This document shows positions 34,898-42,228 of a stretch of 42,557 nt of DNA, in pieces. Below the pieces are notes generated by a model. It searched no databases and was not told the origin of the DNA. It worked only from the letters and a program-made list of their open reading frames with translations. Every line of letters begins with the position of its first letter. Position 1 is the stretch's first letter. The translations under genes were made by a program, and so were the position numbers. The DNA comes from CAYLSO01 sp964386525 (GTDB lineage: Bacteria > Eisenbacteria > RBG-16-71-46 > DASYSL01), in the NCBI GenBank assembly GCA_964386525.1, contig CAYLSO010000030.1, positions 1 to 42,557 on the forward strand, read 5' to 3'.

Positions 34898-34911
34898 GGA
34901 ACTTCGGTTCC
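34898..34911 (+). other. RNA hairpin with cUUCGg tetraloop
   Basis: GGAAC (34898-34902) and GTTCC (34907-34911) close a TTCG loop with a C-G pair, the exceptionally stable cUUCGg form. CTG (34891-34893) and CAG (34912-34914) could add pairs. It lies 43 nt after the stop of the CTG-start gene and 37 nt before the small peptide gene, in an AT-richer gap. Also in this gap is a direct repeat GCGGAGCG at 34861-34868 and 34879-34886. Confidence 0.6.
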
Positions 34912-34926
34912 CAGCAGATGAGATTC

Positions 34927-34942
34927 CCACCAAAGGAGGTGG
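34927..34942 (+). promoter_or_regulatory. Hairpin that can mask the ribosome site of the small peptide gene
   Basis: CCACC (34927-34931) is the exact complement of GGTGG (34938-34942), with AAAGGA in the loop. The near-perfect Shine-Dalgarno AAAGGAGGTGG spans 34932-34942, so its 3' half sits in the stem. A five-pair stem is weak and its effect is a hypothesis. Confidence 0.45.
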
Positions 34943-34948
34943 CTCCGA

Positions 34949-35041
34949 ATGCTGACTTTCTTCGTGTTCCTCGCCGAGCTGTTCGACGAGTGGATGCTCA
35001 CGACGAATCAGCCCATGGACGACGGCCGTAACGGCTGGTAG
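34949..35041 (+). CDS. 30-residue small protein with strong ribosome site
   Basis: An ATG-started frame of 30 codons plus TAG, preceded by AAAGGAGGTGG six to seven bases away, arguably the best ribosome site in the window. 27 of 30 codons end in G or C, matching real genes here although the surrounding gap is less GC-rich. The peptide has a hydrophobic/acidic amphipathic first half (MLTFFVFLAELFDEWML) and a polar end (MDDGRNGW). It lacks positive charge at the N-terminus, so it is not a standard signal peptide. I do not recognise it. Options: a membrane-associated regulator of the neighbouring HD-GYP protein, a signal or modified peptide precursor, or a leader peptide controlling the downstream gene. 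Confidence 0.6.
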   Translation: MLTFFVFLAELFDEWMLTTNQPMDDGRNGW

Positions 35042-35154
35042 TCACCGGGCCCGATTCTAGGGAGCATGGCTGACGGTCCGAAAGAAGGTGTCGGTCTCAC
35101 ATTTTTCCGAGTCTGCCCCCGCGTCGACCACCCGCGAGGAGGACGCACACCGAG

Positions 35155-36531
35155 GTGACAGACGCAGGGAAGCGCACCCTGCCGACCCCCGCCGCCGGGC
35201 AGACGCGGCGCGGGGCGGCGTTCTACGCGGTATTCGGGCTCGTGGTGGGCGGAGGCCTTCTCTGCCTGGCCACGAGCCCGCTCGATTGGGAGTTCCCGCT
35301 CGGCCTCGCCGCCGCCCTCTGGCTCCTGATGGTGGTGGCGGACCTCATGCCCGTCATCCTGCCGCGCGGCGGCTTCAGCACGCCCGGCTCGGCCGTGGAT
35401 TTCGCCGCCCTGCTGCTCCTCGGCCCCGGGCCCGCCGCCTGGCTAGTGGCGTCCTCGGCACTCCTCTCGCAGCTGCTCGTCCTGCGCCGCCCGCCCGAGC
35501 GGGCCTGCTTCAACGCGGGCCTCTACGCGGTCATGGTGCTGGCGGCCGGCCGCGTCTTCGCGACCCTGGGGGGGAGTCCGGGGGCCGTGGCCTTGCCGGC
35601 CGACCTGCCCGCTGTGGTCGCCGCGGCGGTAGCCTACTTCGGGGTCAACGCCCTCGGGGTCAGCCTGGTGCTGGGCATCACCCAGGGTCTGGCGCCGCTG
35701 CGCGTGCTGCAGCGCAACTACCTCTCGCCCGCGTTCGCGCACCTCGGTACCCTGGCCCTAGGAGCGGCGGCTGCCCTGCTCTACCTGCGGGCCGGCGTAT
35801 GGGGCGTCGTGGTCTTCGCGGTGCCGCTCCTGGCCGCCAGCCTCGGGCTGCGGCGCTACTTCGAGATGCGCTGCGACCTGCTCGAGTTCGTGCGCGCGCT
35901 GGCCGGAGTCATCGAGGAGGTGGACCCGTACACGCGGCGGCACTCGACGCGGGTGGCGGAGTACGCCAAGACCGTGGCCCGCGAGCTCGGGGTGCCGGAG
36001 CGCGACATCGAGGACATCGAGTACGGGGCGCTGCTGCACGACCTCGGGAAGGTCGGGCGGCGCTACCAGAAGATCCTCGCCAAGCCGGCGGGACTGTCGC
36101 ACGAGGAGCAGGTCGTGATCCGCTTCCACCCCGACCAGGGGGCCGATATCCTGGGGCGGATGCGCTCGCTGGCGCGGGCCGCCGAGTACGTGCGCTGCCA
36201 CCACGAGCGCTTGGACGGGGCGGGGTACCCGCGCGGGGTCGCCGGCGAGGACGTGCCGCTGGGGGCGCGCATCATCGGCGTCTGCGACGCGTTCGACGCC
36301 ATGACCTCCGAGCGCGCGTACCGCGGCGCCCGCGGCGTGCCCGACGCCTTGGCCGAGCTCGAACGCTGTTCGGGCACGCAGTTCGACCCGCGCGTGGTGC
36401 GGGCCCTCGACCGTTTGGTCGAGGCGGAGCGGCTGCCGCTGTCCGACGCCGAGCCGCAGGCCGTGGCGATGGGCGCCGGGCCGCAGGTGTGGCGCTACGA
36501 GGGGACGACGAGCGGGAGGGTGAGCGGGTGA
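35155..36531 (+). CDS. Membrane-bound HD-GYP domain protein (probable cyclic-dinucleotide phosphodiesterase)
   Basis: A 458-residue protein. Residues about 20-225 contain about seven hydrophobic segments (AFYAVFGLVVGGGLLCL; AALLLLGPGPAAWLVASSALL; FGVNALGVSLVLGITQG), with no recognised sensor name. Residues about 235-430 are an HD-GYP domain: RRHSTRVAEYAK, the HD pair H295-D296 in LLHDLGKVG, HHERLDGAGYP (G357-P359), and DAFDAMTSERAYRG. Family role: hydrolysis of cyclic di-GMP or related dinucleotides. The start is GTG 35155; GAGGAGG (35135-35141) is 13 bases away, longer than ideal. The stop overlaps purM ATG by one base. It lies just after the 30-residue peptide gene, so its membrane region could receive that signal. 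Confidence 0.88.
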   Translation: MTDAGKRTLPTPAAGQTRRGAAFYAVFGLVVGGGLLCLATSPLDWEFPLGLAAALWLLMVVADLMPVILPRGGFSTPGSAVDFAALLLLGPGPAAWLVASSALLSQLLVLRRPPERACFNAGLYAVMVLAAGRVFATLGGSPGAVALPADLPAVVAAAVAYFGVNALGVSLVLGITQGLAPLRVLQRNYLSPAFAHLGTLALGAAAALLYLRAGVWGVVVFAVPLLAASLGLRRYFEMRCDLLEFVRALAGVIEEVDPYTRRHSTRVAEYAKTVARELGVPERDIEDIEYGALLHDLGKVGRRYQKILAKPAGLSHEEQVVIRFHPDQGADILGRMRSLARAAEYVRCHHERLDGAGYPRGVAGEDVPLGARIIGVCDAFDAMTSERAYRGARGVPDALAELERCSGTQFDPRVVRALDRLVEAERLPLSDAEPQAVAMGAGPQVWRYEGTTSGRVSG

Positions 36532-37556
36532 TGCGCTACGAGGACGCAGGCGTCTCCATCGCGCGCGGCGACGCCGCGGTGGGGCGGCTGCGTCGCTTCG
36601 TCGAGAGCACCTACACGCCGCACGTGGTGAGCCGCTTCGGCCACTTCGCCGGCATCTGCCGGCTACCCGGCGCGGGCCCGGGCGCGCCCGCGCTGGTGGC
36701 CTCCATCGACGGGGTGGGGACGAAGGTTCTGCTGGCCCGCGCCGCCGGCGCCCACGCGCTGGTGGCGGGCGACATCGTCCGTCATGGCGCCAACGACTGC
36801 CTGGTGCTGGGGGCGCGGCCGCTCTTCTTCCTCGATTACATCGCCTGGGGCAAGCTCGAGGAGGAGGCGATGCAGGAGGTGGCGCGCGGGCTGGCCGAGG
36901 CGTGCCGCGCCGAAGGGGCCGCCTTGCTCGGCGGCGAGACGGCGGAGATGCCGGGCCTGTACCGGGAGGGGGACTTCGACCTTGCCGGCTGCATGATCGG
37001 CTACGTGCAGGAGGAGCGGGTGGTGGACGGGTCGCAGGTGCGGCCCGGGGACCTCCTGGTCGCGTTGCCCTCGGCCGGGCTGCACACGAATGGCTATTCT
37101 CTGGCGCGGGCCGTCCTGCTCGAGCGCGGCGGGCTGGGGCTCGGCGACCCGCTACCGGGCACCGGAGTCAGCGTGGGCGAGGCGCTGCTCGCGCCGCACC
37201 GCTCCTACACCGCGGCCCTGCTGCCGCTGGTGGAGGGCGGCGCGGTCAGCGGCCTGGCGCACGTCACCGGCGGCGGCGTGCCCGGCAACCTGGTGCGCGT
37301 CCTGCCGGAGGGCTCGCGGGCCCGCATCGACCGTCGCTCCTGGCAGGTGCCGCCGGTGTTCCGGGCCATCCAGGAGCGGGGCGGCGTGCCGGACGAGGAC
37401 ATGGCGCGCGCCTTCAATCTCGGCGTCGGGTTCGTCCTGTGCGTGCGGCCGGACCGGGCGGCGGGGGTGATGGCGGAACTGGAGCAGCGGGGCGAGCGGC
37501 CCTGGATTCTGGGAGACATCGCCGCGGGAGCGCGCGGCGTGGAGTGGGCCGTCTGA
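36531..37556 (+). CDS. purM: Phosphoribosylformylglycinamidine cyclo-ligase (AIR synthetase)
   Basis: A 341-residue enzyme that closes the imidazole ring of FGAM to give AIR, purine step five. Motifs: MRYEDAGVSIARGDAAV, the glycine-rich DGVGTKVLLA, DCLVLGARPLFFLDYIAWG, LLGGETAEMPGLY, SAGLHTNGYSLAR and HVTGGGVPGN. Length is normal. ATG 36531 overlaps the HD-GYP stop by one base, with GGGAGGG ten bases upstream; GTG 36528 is an alternative. It is separated from purD-purE by 22 kb. Confidence 0.97.
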   Translation: MRYEDAGVSIARGDAAVGRLRRFVESTYTPHVVSRFGHFAGICRLPGAGPGAPALVASIDGVGTKVLLARAAGAHALVAGDIVRHGANDCLVLGARPLFFLDYIAWGKLEEEAMQEVARGLAEACRAEGAALLGGETAEMPGLYREGDFDLAGCMIGYVQEERVVDGSQVRPGDLLVALPSAGLHTNGYSLARAVLLERGGLGLGDPLPGTGVSVGEALLAPHRSYTAALLPLVEGGAVSGLAHVTGGGVPGNLVRVLPEGSRARIDRRSWQVPPVFRAIQERGGVPDEDMARAFNLGVGFVLCVRPDRAAGVMAELEQRGERPWILGDIAAGARGVEWAV

Positions 37557-37622
37557 GGACGGCGGGCAGCGCGTGAGCGCCGCCGCAGCGGTGTGCGGCA
37601 GGCGACGGGAAGGGAGGCAGAG

Positions 37623-38636
37623 GTGCCCAAGAAGCCCCTGAAGCTGGCGGTGATCGGCGTGGGAGCGGCGGCGCAGGTGGGCCACATCCCGGCGATCAAG
37701 CGACTGGACGGCGTGGAGCTCGTCGCCATCGTGGACCGCGACGAGGAGAAGGCGGGCCGCGTGGCGCAGCGCTTCGCCATCCCGCGCGTCTTTGAGAGCA
37801 CCGACGCGCTGCTGCGCGAGGAGGAGCTCGACGCCGTGGTGGTGTGCACGCCCAACTACCTGCACGCCCCCATCTCGATCGCGGCGCTCGAGGCGGGCAA
37901 GCACGTGCTGGTGGAGCGGCCCCTGGCGCGCAACGCCCCCGAGGCCGAGAAGATGGCGCAGGCGGCCAAGAAGGCCGGCCGCACCCTGATGTGCGCGCTG
38001 GCGCACCGCTTCCGCGCCGACTCGCAGATGCTCAAGAAGTTCGTCGACGGGCGCGAGCTGGGGAAGGTGTTCTACACCAAGGCCGGCTGGCTGCGGCAGC
38101 GCGCCGGCTGGTCGGCCGCCGACCGCAAGGACCGCAAGCGACTGGCGGGCGGCGGCGTGCTCATGGACCTGGGGGTGCCGATCCTGGATCTGGCCCTGTG
38201 GATCCTGGGCAGTCCGACGGTCGAGGCGGTGACCGCTTCCGCGCACCACCCGGGACAGGCGGAGGTGGAGGACTCGGCCATCGCCTTCATGCGGCTCGAG
38301 GGCGGCTCGACGCTCACCCTCGAGGTGACCTGGGGCCTGCTCATGGAGAAGGACTTCGCCTACTGCAACGTCTTCGGAGAGAACGGGGCGGCGCTGTGGA
38401 ACCCGCTGCGCATGCACCGCGCGATGCACGGCAACCTGGTCAACGTGACGCCGACTCTGGACACGCCCCGCAACCTCTACAAGCAAGCCGCCGAGGACCA
38501 GATCACGCATTTCGTCGACTCGATCCGCAAAGGTTCCACGCCCATCGCCTCGGTGTCCGAGGCGCTGGCGGCGATGCGCCTGGTGGACGCCATCTACAAG
38601 TCCGCCGAGAGCGGGCGGGAGGTGAGGCTCGGCTAG
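37623..38636 (+). CDS. Gfo/Idh/MocA-family NAD(P)-dependent oxidoreductase
   Basis: A 337-residue two-domain dehydrogenase. The Rossmann fold opens with KLAVIGVGAAAQVGHIPAI; the family motif EKP appears as ERP (KHVLVERPLARNAPEAEKMA), which keeps the charge but loses the usual Lys. The C-terminal beta-sheet domain has GGGVLMDLGVPILDLALWILG, with Asp in place of the common catalytic His motif (GGGxLxDxGxHxxD). Substrate unknown; sugar or inositol-type polyols are the family norm. GTG 37623 has GGGAGG five bases upstream; GTG 37593 is less likely. It is followed by lnt. Confidence 0.9.
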   Translation: MPKKPLKLAVIGVGAAAQVGHIPAIKRLDGVELVAIVDRDEEKAGRVAQRFAIPRVFESTDALLREEELDAVVVCTPNYLHAPISIAALEAGKHVLVERPLARNAPEAEKMAQAAKKAGRTLMCALAHRFRADSQMLKKFVDGRELGKVFYTKAGWLRQRAGWSAADRKDRKRLAGGGVLMDLGVPILDLALWILGSPTVEAVTASAHHPGQAEVEDSAIAFMRLEGGSTLTLEVTWGLLMEKDFAYCNVFGENGAALWNPLRMHRAMHGNLVNVTPTLDTPRNLYKQAAEDQITHFVDSIRKGSTPIASVSEALAAMRLVDAIYKSAESGREVRLG

Positions 38637-38652
38637 CCGCGGCCCCCAGCGC

Positions 38653-40209
38653 CTGGCGGCCGCGGCCACCGGCCTGCTCTTCGCGCTGGCCTTCCCGCCT
38701 CTGCCCGCGGGCTGGCTGGCGTGGGTCTGCCTCGTCCCCCTGGGCGCCGCCCTGGAGGCCCGAGCGCTCGCGCGGGCGGCGCCCGGCGGCCGCTCGGGTG
38801 AGCGCGGAGCCGCGCGCGCCGGCTTCGGTCTCGGCTACTTCTGCGGTTTCGTCCTCCACCTCGCCGGACTCCACTGGATCGCCTTCCTGAAGCCGATCGC
38901 CGTCACGGTCCCGGGCATCATGTACCCGGCCTGGATCGCCGCGGCGGCCTACCTTGCCCTCTATCCTGCCCTGGCCGGCGCCGTGGCGCTGAGCGCGCGC
39001 GTGCGGCTGGGCCTGCCGCTGGCGCTCGGTCTGCCCCTGGCGTGGCTCGGCGCCGAGAAGCTGCGCTCGCTCGGCGAGCTGGGTTTTCCGTGGCTCACCA
39101 TCGGCTACACGCAGTGGGAGAACGGGCCGCTCCTGCAGTGGGCCGCGGTCGGCGGCGCGTTCCTCGTGGGAGCCTGGGTGCTGGCGGTCAACGGCGCGCT
39201 GCTCGCCGCGTGGCTGGCCGTGCGCCGCGGGCGGGCCGGGCGGGCCGCCGCCTGGGCGACGCTGGGCGCGGCGATCGGGATGGCCGCCTGGAGTCTCGGG
39301 GCGGCGGTGCTGACGCCCGCCGACTCCGGCGCGCGCCAGGGTCCCAAGGTGGCTCTCGTGCAGGGGAACGTGCCGGGCGAGGTCAAGTGGAGCGGCCGCC
39401 ACCAGGCCCAGGTCCTGCAGGGATTCCTGGAGCAGAGCCGGGCGGCGCTCGCCGAGCGACCCACATTCATCATCTGGCCGGAGACCGCCACCGGCTCGTA
39501 CCTGCGCCGCGACATCCTCGCCCTGATCGCCGTGCAAGGCTTCGTGGACTCGGCCGGCGTGCCGCTGCTCGCCGGCTATCCGGACTACCGCCGCCGCCTC
39601 GACAACGGCTACGACCTGTTCAACGCCGCGGGCGTATTCACGCCGCAAGTGGGCATCGAGGCCCAGTACGCGAAGATGCACCTCGTGCCCTTCGGGGAGC
39701 GGCTGCCCTTCCAGTGGCTGATCCCGGCTCTCGGCAAGATCGACCTCGGGCAGGCGGAGTTCCTGCCCGGAGACTCGCTCCGGCTGTTGCCGGTGGCGGG
39801 CGAGCGGGCGGCCGTGCTCATCTGCTTCGAGTCCATCTTTCCGGAAGCGCCGCGGGCGGCGCGGCGGCGCGGCGCCACGGTCCTCGTGAACATCACCAAC
39901 GACGAGTGGTTCGGGCGCACCGGCGCCCTCTACCAGCACGCTGCCATGGCGGTCTTCCGGGCGGTCGAGACCCGGCTACCGCTGGCCCGCTGCGCGAACA
40001 CGGGGCTCACTTTCTTCGTGGACATCCGCGGCCGCCTCTACGAGCGCGGCGGCGTCTTCACTCGCGAAACGCGGTGCGGCCGCCTCGACCGGCCGGGGCC
40101 CGAGCCGCCGTACGTGCGCTGGGGGGACTGGCCGGGGCGTGCGGCGCTGTCGCTGAGCGGCGCGCTGGCGCTGGCGGCCTGGCTGACGCGCCGCCGAGGC
40201 CGCCGCTAG
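38653..40209 (+). CDS. lnt: Apolipoprotein N-acyltransferase, non-standard start
   Basis: About 518 residues; the E. coli enzyme has 512. It N-acylates the lipoprotein amino-terminal cysteine in the inner membrane. Catalytic residues, counted from CTG 38653, are E277 (IIWPETATG), K341 (YAKMHLVPFGE) and C391 (LICFESIFPE), close to E. coli E267, K335, C387. The first ATG is at 38920, but the frame upstream encodes the conserved N-terminal helices (TGLLFALAFPPLPAGWLAWV; FGLGYFCGFVLHLAGLHWIA). Between the in-frame stop at 38623 and that region there is no ATG, GTG or TTG. CTG 38653 is the best guess, without a clear ribosome site. A base error or frameshift from the upstream gene is possible. Confidence 0.9.
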   Translation: MAAAATGLLFALAFPPLPAGWLAWVCLVPLGAALEARALARAAPGGRSGERGAARAGFGLGYFCGFVLHLAGLHWIAFLKPIAVTVPGIMYPAWIAAAAYLALYPALAGAVALSARVRLGLPLALGLPLAWLGAEKLRSLGELGFPWLTIGYTQWENGPLLQWAAVGGAFLVGAWVLAVNGALLAAWLAVRRGRAGRAAAWATLGAAIGMAAWSLGAAVLTPADSGARQGPKVALVQGNVPGEVKWSGRHQAQVLQGFLEQSRAALAERPTFIIWPETATGSYLRRDILALIAVQGFVDSAGVPLLAGYPDYRRRLDNGYDLFNAAGVFTPQVGIEAQYAKMHLVPFGERLPFQWLIPALGKIDLGQAEFLPGDSLRLLPVAGERAAVLICFESIFPEAPRAARRRGATVLVNITNDEWFGRTGALYQHAAMAVFRAVETRLPLARCANTGLTFFVDIRGRLYERGGVFTRETRCGRLDRPGPEPPYVRWGDWPGRAALSLSGALALAAWLTRRRGRR

Positions 40210-40260
40210 AGCCGGTTTCGATATCCGGCCTGAGCCGCGCCGGGAGCCGGTGCGGCGCGG

Positions 40261-40289
40261 TGGCAGCCGCCGCGCCCGCGTGATAGGCT
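40261..40289 (+). promoter_or_regulatory. Possible promoter for asd
   Basis: -10 TAGGCT (40284-40289) in the 160-nt gap before asd, preceded by TGA; 17 nt upstream is TGGCAG (40261-40266), a poor -35. The predicted leader is about 75 nt. I see no lysine riboswitch-like element; the space is too short. Confidence 0.35.
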
Positions 40290-40369
40290 CCGTCCGAGAC
40301 CGCCGCGTGTCCGGCGAGGGCAGCGGACACGGGCCGCATCCCACTTCTCTCGAGCGATCCAGGACGGAC

Positions 40370-41407
40370 ATGAGCTTGCGAGTCGCCATCGTGGGGGCCA
40401 CCGGGGCGGTGGGCCGCACGTTTCTCAGCCTGTTGGAGGAGCGGCGCTTTCCGGTGGGGGGCCTGCGCCTGCTGGCTACCTCGCGCTCGGCGGGCGAGAC
40501 GCTGCCCTTCGGCTCGGAGCGCATCCCGGTCGAGGAGGTGAGCGCCGAGGCGCTCGCCGGTCACGACATCGCCTTCTTCTCGGCCGGCGCCGACGCGGCG
40601 CGGCAGTGGGCCCCGGTGGCGGTGGAGCGCGGCGCCACGGTCATCGACAACTCGGCGGCCTTCCGCCAGGAGCCCGACGTGCCGCTGGTGGTGCCCGAAG
40701 TGAACGGCCACCGCCTCGCCGACCGGCCCCGACTCATCGCCAACCCGAACTGCTCCACCATCCAGCTCGTCCTGGTGGTCGCGCCCATCCACCGCAAGGT
40801 CGGGGTGCGCCGCCTGGTGGTGAGCACCTATCAGAGCGTTTCCGGCACCGGGCTCGACGCCCTCGCGGAGCTCGAGGCGCAGATCCAGGGCGCGGCCGCC
40901 GGCCGCGAGCCGGAGCCGCGCGTCTACCCGCACCGCATCGCTTACAACTGCCTGCCGCACATCGACGATTTCCTGGACAGCGGCTACACGCGCGAGGAGG
41001 TCAAGCTCATCCTCGAGTCGCGCAAGATCCTCGAGGAGCCCAACCTCGCCGTGACGGCCACGGCCGTGCGCGTGCCGGTGCGCGTCGGCCACTCCGAGGC
41101 CGTCAACCTGACGCTCAGCCGCCCGGTGAACCCGGACGAGGTGCGCCGCTGGTTGGCCGAGGCCCCGGGAGTCGTCGTTCTCGACGATCCCGCGGGCCGC
41201 GTCTATCCCACGCCGCGCGCCGCCGCAGGCCGCGACGAGGCGTTCGTCGGGCGCATCCGCCGTGACGTCTCGCAGCCGGCCGGCCTCGACCTCTGGATCT
41301 GCTGCGACAACCTGCGCAAGGGCGCCGCGCTCAACGGCATCCAGATCGCCGAGCAGCTCTTCGCCCCGGCGGCGCCGAGCGTTCCCGGCCCGGCCGGGAC
41401 GCAGTGA
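40370..41407 (+). CDS. asd: Aspartate-semialdehyde dehydrogenase
   Basis: A 345-residue enzyme. It reduces aspartyl phosphate with NADPH to aspartate semialdehyde, the branch point to lysine, diaminopimelate, threonine and methionine. Motifs: VAIVGATGAVGRTFLSLL (NADP site), IDNSAAFRQEPDVPLVVPEVN, catalytic C128 in IANPNCSTIQLV, and DNLRKGAALNGIQIAE. It belongs to the short bacterial type (like Bacillus) rather than the E. coli type. ATG 40370 is where the family N-terminus begins; AGGACGG is the only weak ribosome site. The stop overlaps the EcfT gene GTG by 4 nt. Confidence 0.96.
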   Translation: MSLRVAIVGATGAVGRTFLSLLEERRFPVGGLRLLATSRSAGETLPFGSERIPVEEVSAEALAGHDIAFFSAGADAARQWAPVAVERGATVIDNSAAFRQEPDVPLVVPEVNGHRLADRPRLIANPNCSTIQLVLVVAPIHRKVGVRRLVVSTYQSVSGTGLDALAELEAQIQGAAAGREPEPRVYPHRIAYNCLPHIDDFLDSGYTREEVKLILESRKILEEPNLAVTATAVRVPVRVGHSEAVNLTLSRPVNPDEVRRWLAEAPGVVVLDDPAGRVYPTPRAAAGRDEAFVGRIRRDVSQPAGLDLWICCDNLRKGAALNGIQIAEQLFAPAAPSVPGPAGTQ

Positions 41408-42228
41408 GCGCTGCGCCGGCCGCCGCTGCCCGACCCACGCCGGCGGCGCGCGTCCCGGAGACGCGGGCCCTCGTGGCCGGGGCGGCGCTCGCCGCGCTCG
41501 GCCTGGGGCTCGCGCCGCCGGGCCCGGCGCTGGCGGCCGTCGCCGTCCTGTCCGCCGCCGCCGGGCTCTGGCTGCGCGCCGCCTGCGGGCGTCCGGCCTC
41601 GGCCCGGGACCTCGGGAGGCTCGCCATCCTGGCGGGGTTCGCCTTCGCGCTGAACGCGGTATTCACCGGCGGGCTGCCACTGCGCCTCGCCGGCCGGCCC
41701 CTGCCGGTCAGCGCCGCAGGCCTGCGCGTCGGGGCGGAGGCCGCGCTGCGGCTGGTCGCGCTCCTGCTGCTCTTCCAGGGGGTGGCGCGCGCCTTTTCGC
41801 CCTTCGTGGCGCTGGCGGGCATCGAGCGGCTGCTGCGGCCTTGTCGCCGCCCTGGGGCGGGGATGACCGGCTTCGAGGTCGTGTTGCTGGTGGCCCTGCG
41901 GCTGGCGCCAGGCCTCGAAGCGGAAGCGCACCGCCTGAGCGTACAGCGCGCCCTGCGCGGACCGTGGCCCGGGCCGGGGGCGCCGCCCGCCGAACGTCGG
42001 CGGCGCCTCGCGGTGCGCCTGCGGGAGGTGCCCGCCGTGCTCGTCCCCCTGGCGCTGCTCGTCCTGCGCCGCGCCGAGGAGTTGGCCTGGGCTCTGCCCG
42101 CCCGCTACTATGGCCTCGGCCCGCGCACTCCCGCCGGGCTGGCGCGCTGGGCCGGGCGCGACTGGGCCGCGGTGCTGGCGGGGGCCGCAGTGCTCGCCGG
42201 CGCGGCGTGGGCGAGGAGCGTGGCGTGA
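41404..42228 (+). CDS. ecfT: EcfT-like energy-coupling factor transmembrane protein
   Basis: A 274-residue membrane protein with about six hydrophobic segments (ALVAGAALAALGLGLAPP; RLAILAGFAFALNAVF; AALRLVALLLLFQGVARAF; VPAVLVPLALLVL; AAVLAGAAVLAGAAW). The EcfT coupling motifs are visible but divergent: RLSVQRALRG, and RRAEELAWALPARYYG (usually RAExLAxAMEARGY). Family role: transmembrane subunit of ECF vitamin or metal uptake systems. It sits directly before truA, as ecfT does in Firmicutes, but no EcfA ATPase or S-component is in the window. The GTG overlaps the asd stop and the TGA overlaps truA, so the three genes are likely co-transcribed. Confidence 0.8.
   Translation: MSAAPAAAARPTPAARVPETRALVAGAALAALGLGLAPPGPALAAVAVLSAAAGLWLRAACGRPASARDLGRLAILAGFAFALNAVFTGGLPLRLAGRPLPVSAAGLRVGAEAALRLVALLLLFQGVARAFSPFVALAGIERLLRPCRRPGAGMTGFEVVLLVALRLAPGLEAEAHRLSVQRALRGPWPGPGAPPAERRRRLAVRLREVPAVLVPLALLVLRRAEELAWALPARYYGLGPRTPAGLARWAGRDWAAVLAGAAVLAGAAWARSVA

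Noticed and set aside
35066..35158. Second 30-codon frame, ATG 35066 to TGA 35158, overlapping the HD-GYP start
   Set aside because: Only 17 of 30 codons end in G or C, unlike genes here, and the purine stretch before it is one base from the ATG. The equal length to the accepted peptide is probably coincidence.
38920..40209. ATG 38920 as the start of lnt
   Set aside because: It would remove two conserved membrane helices plainly encoded upstream in the same frame.
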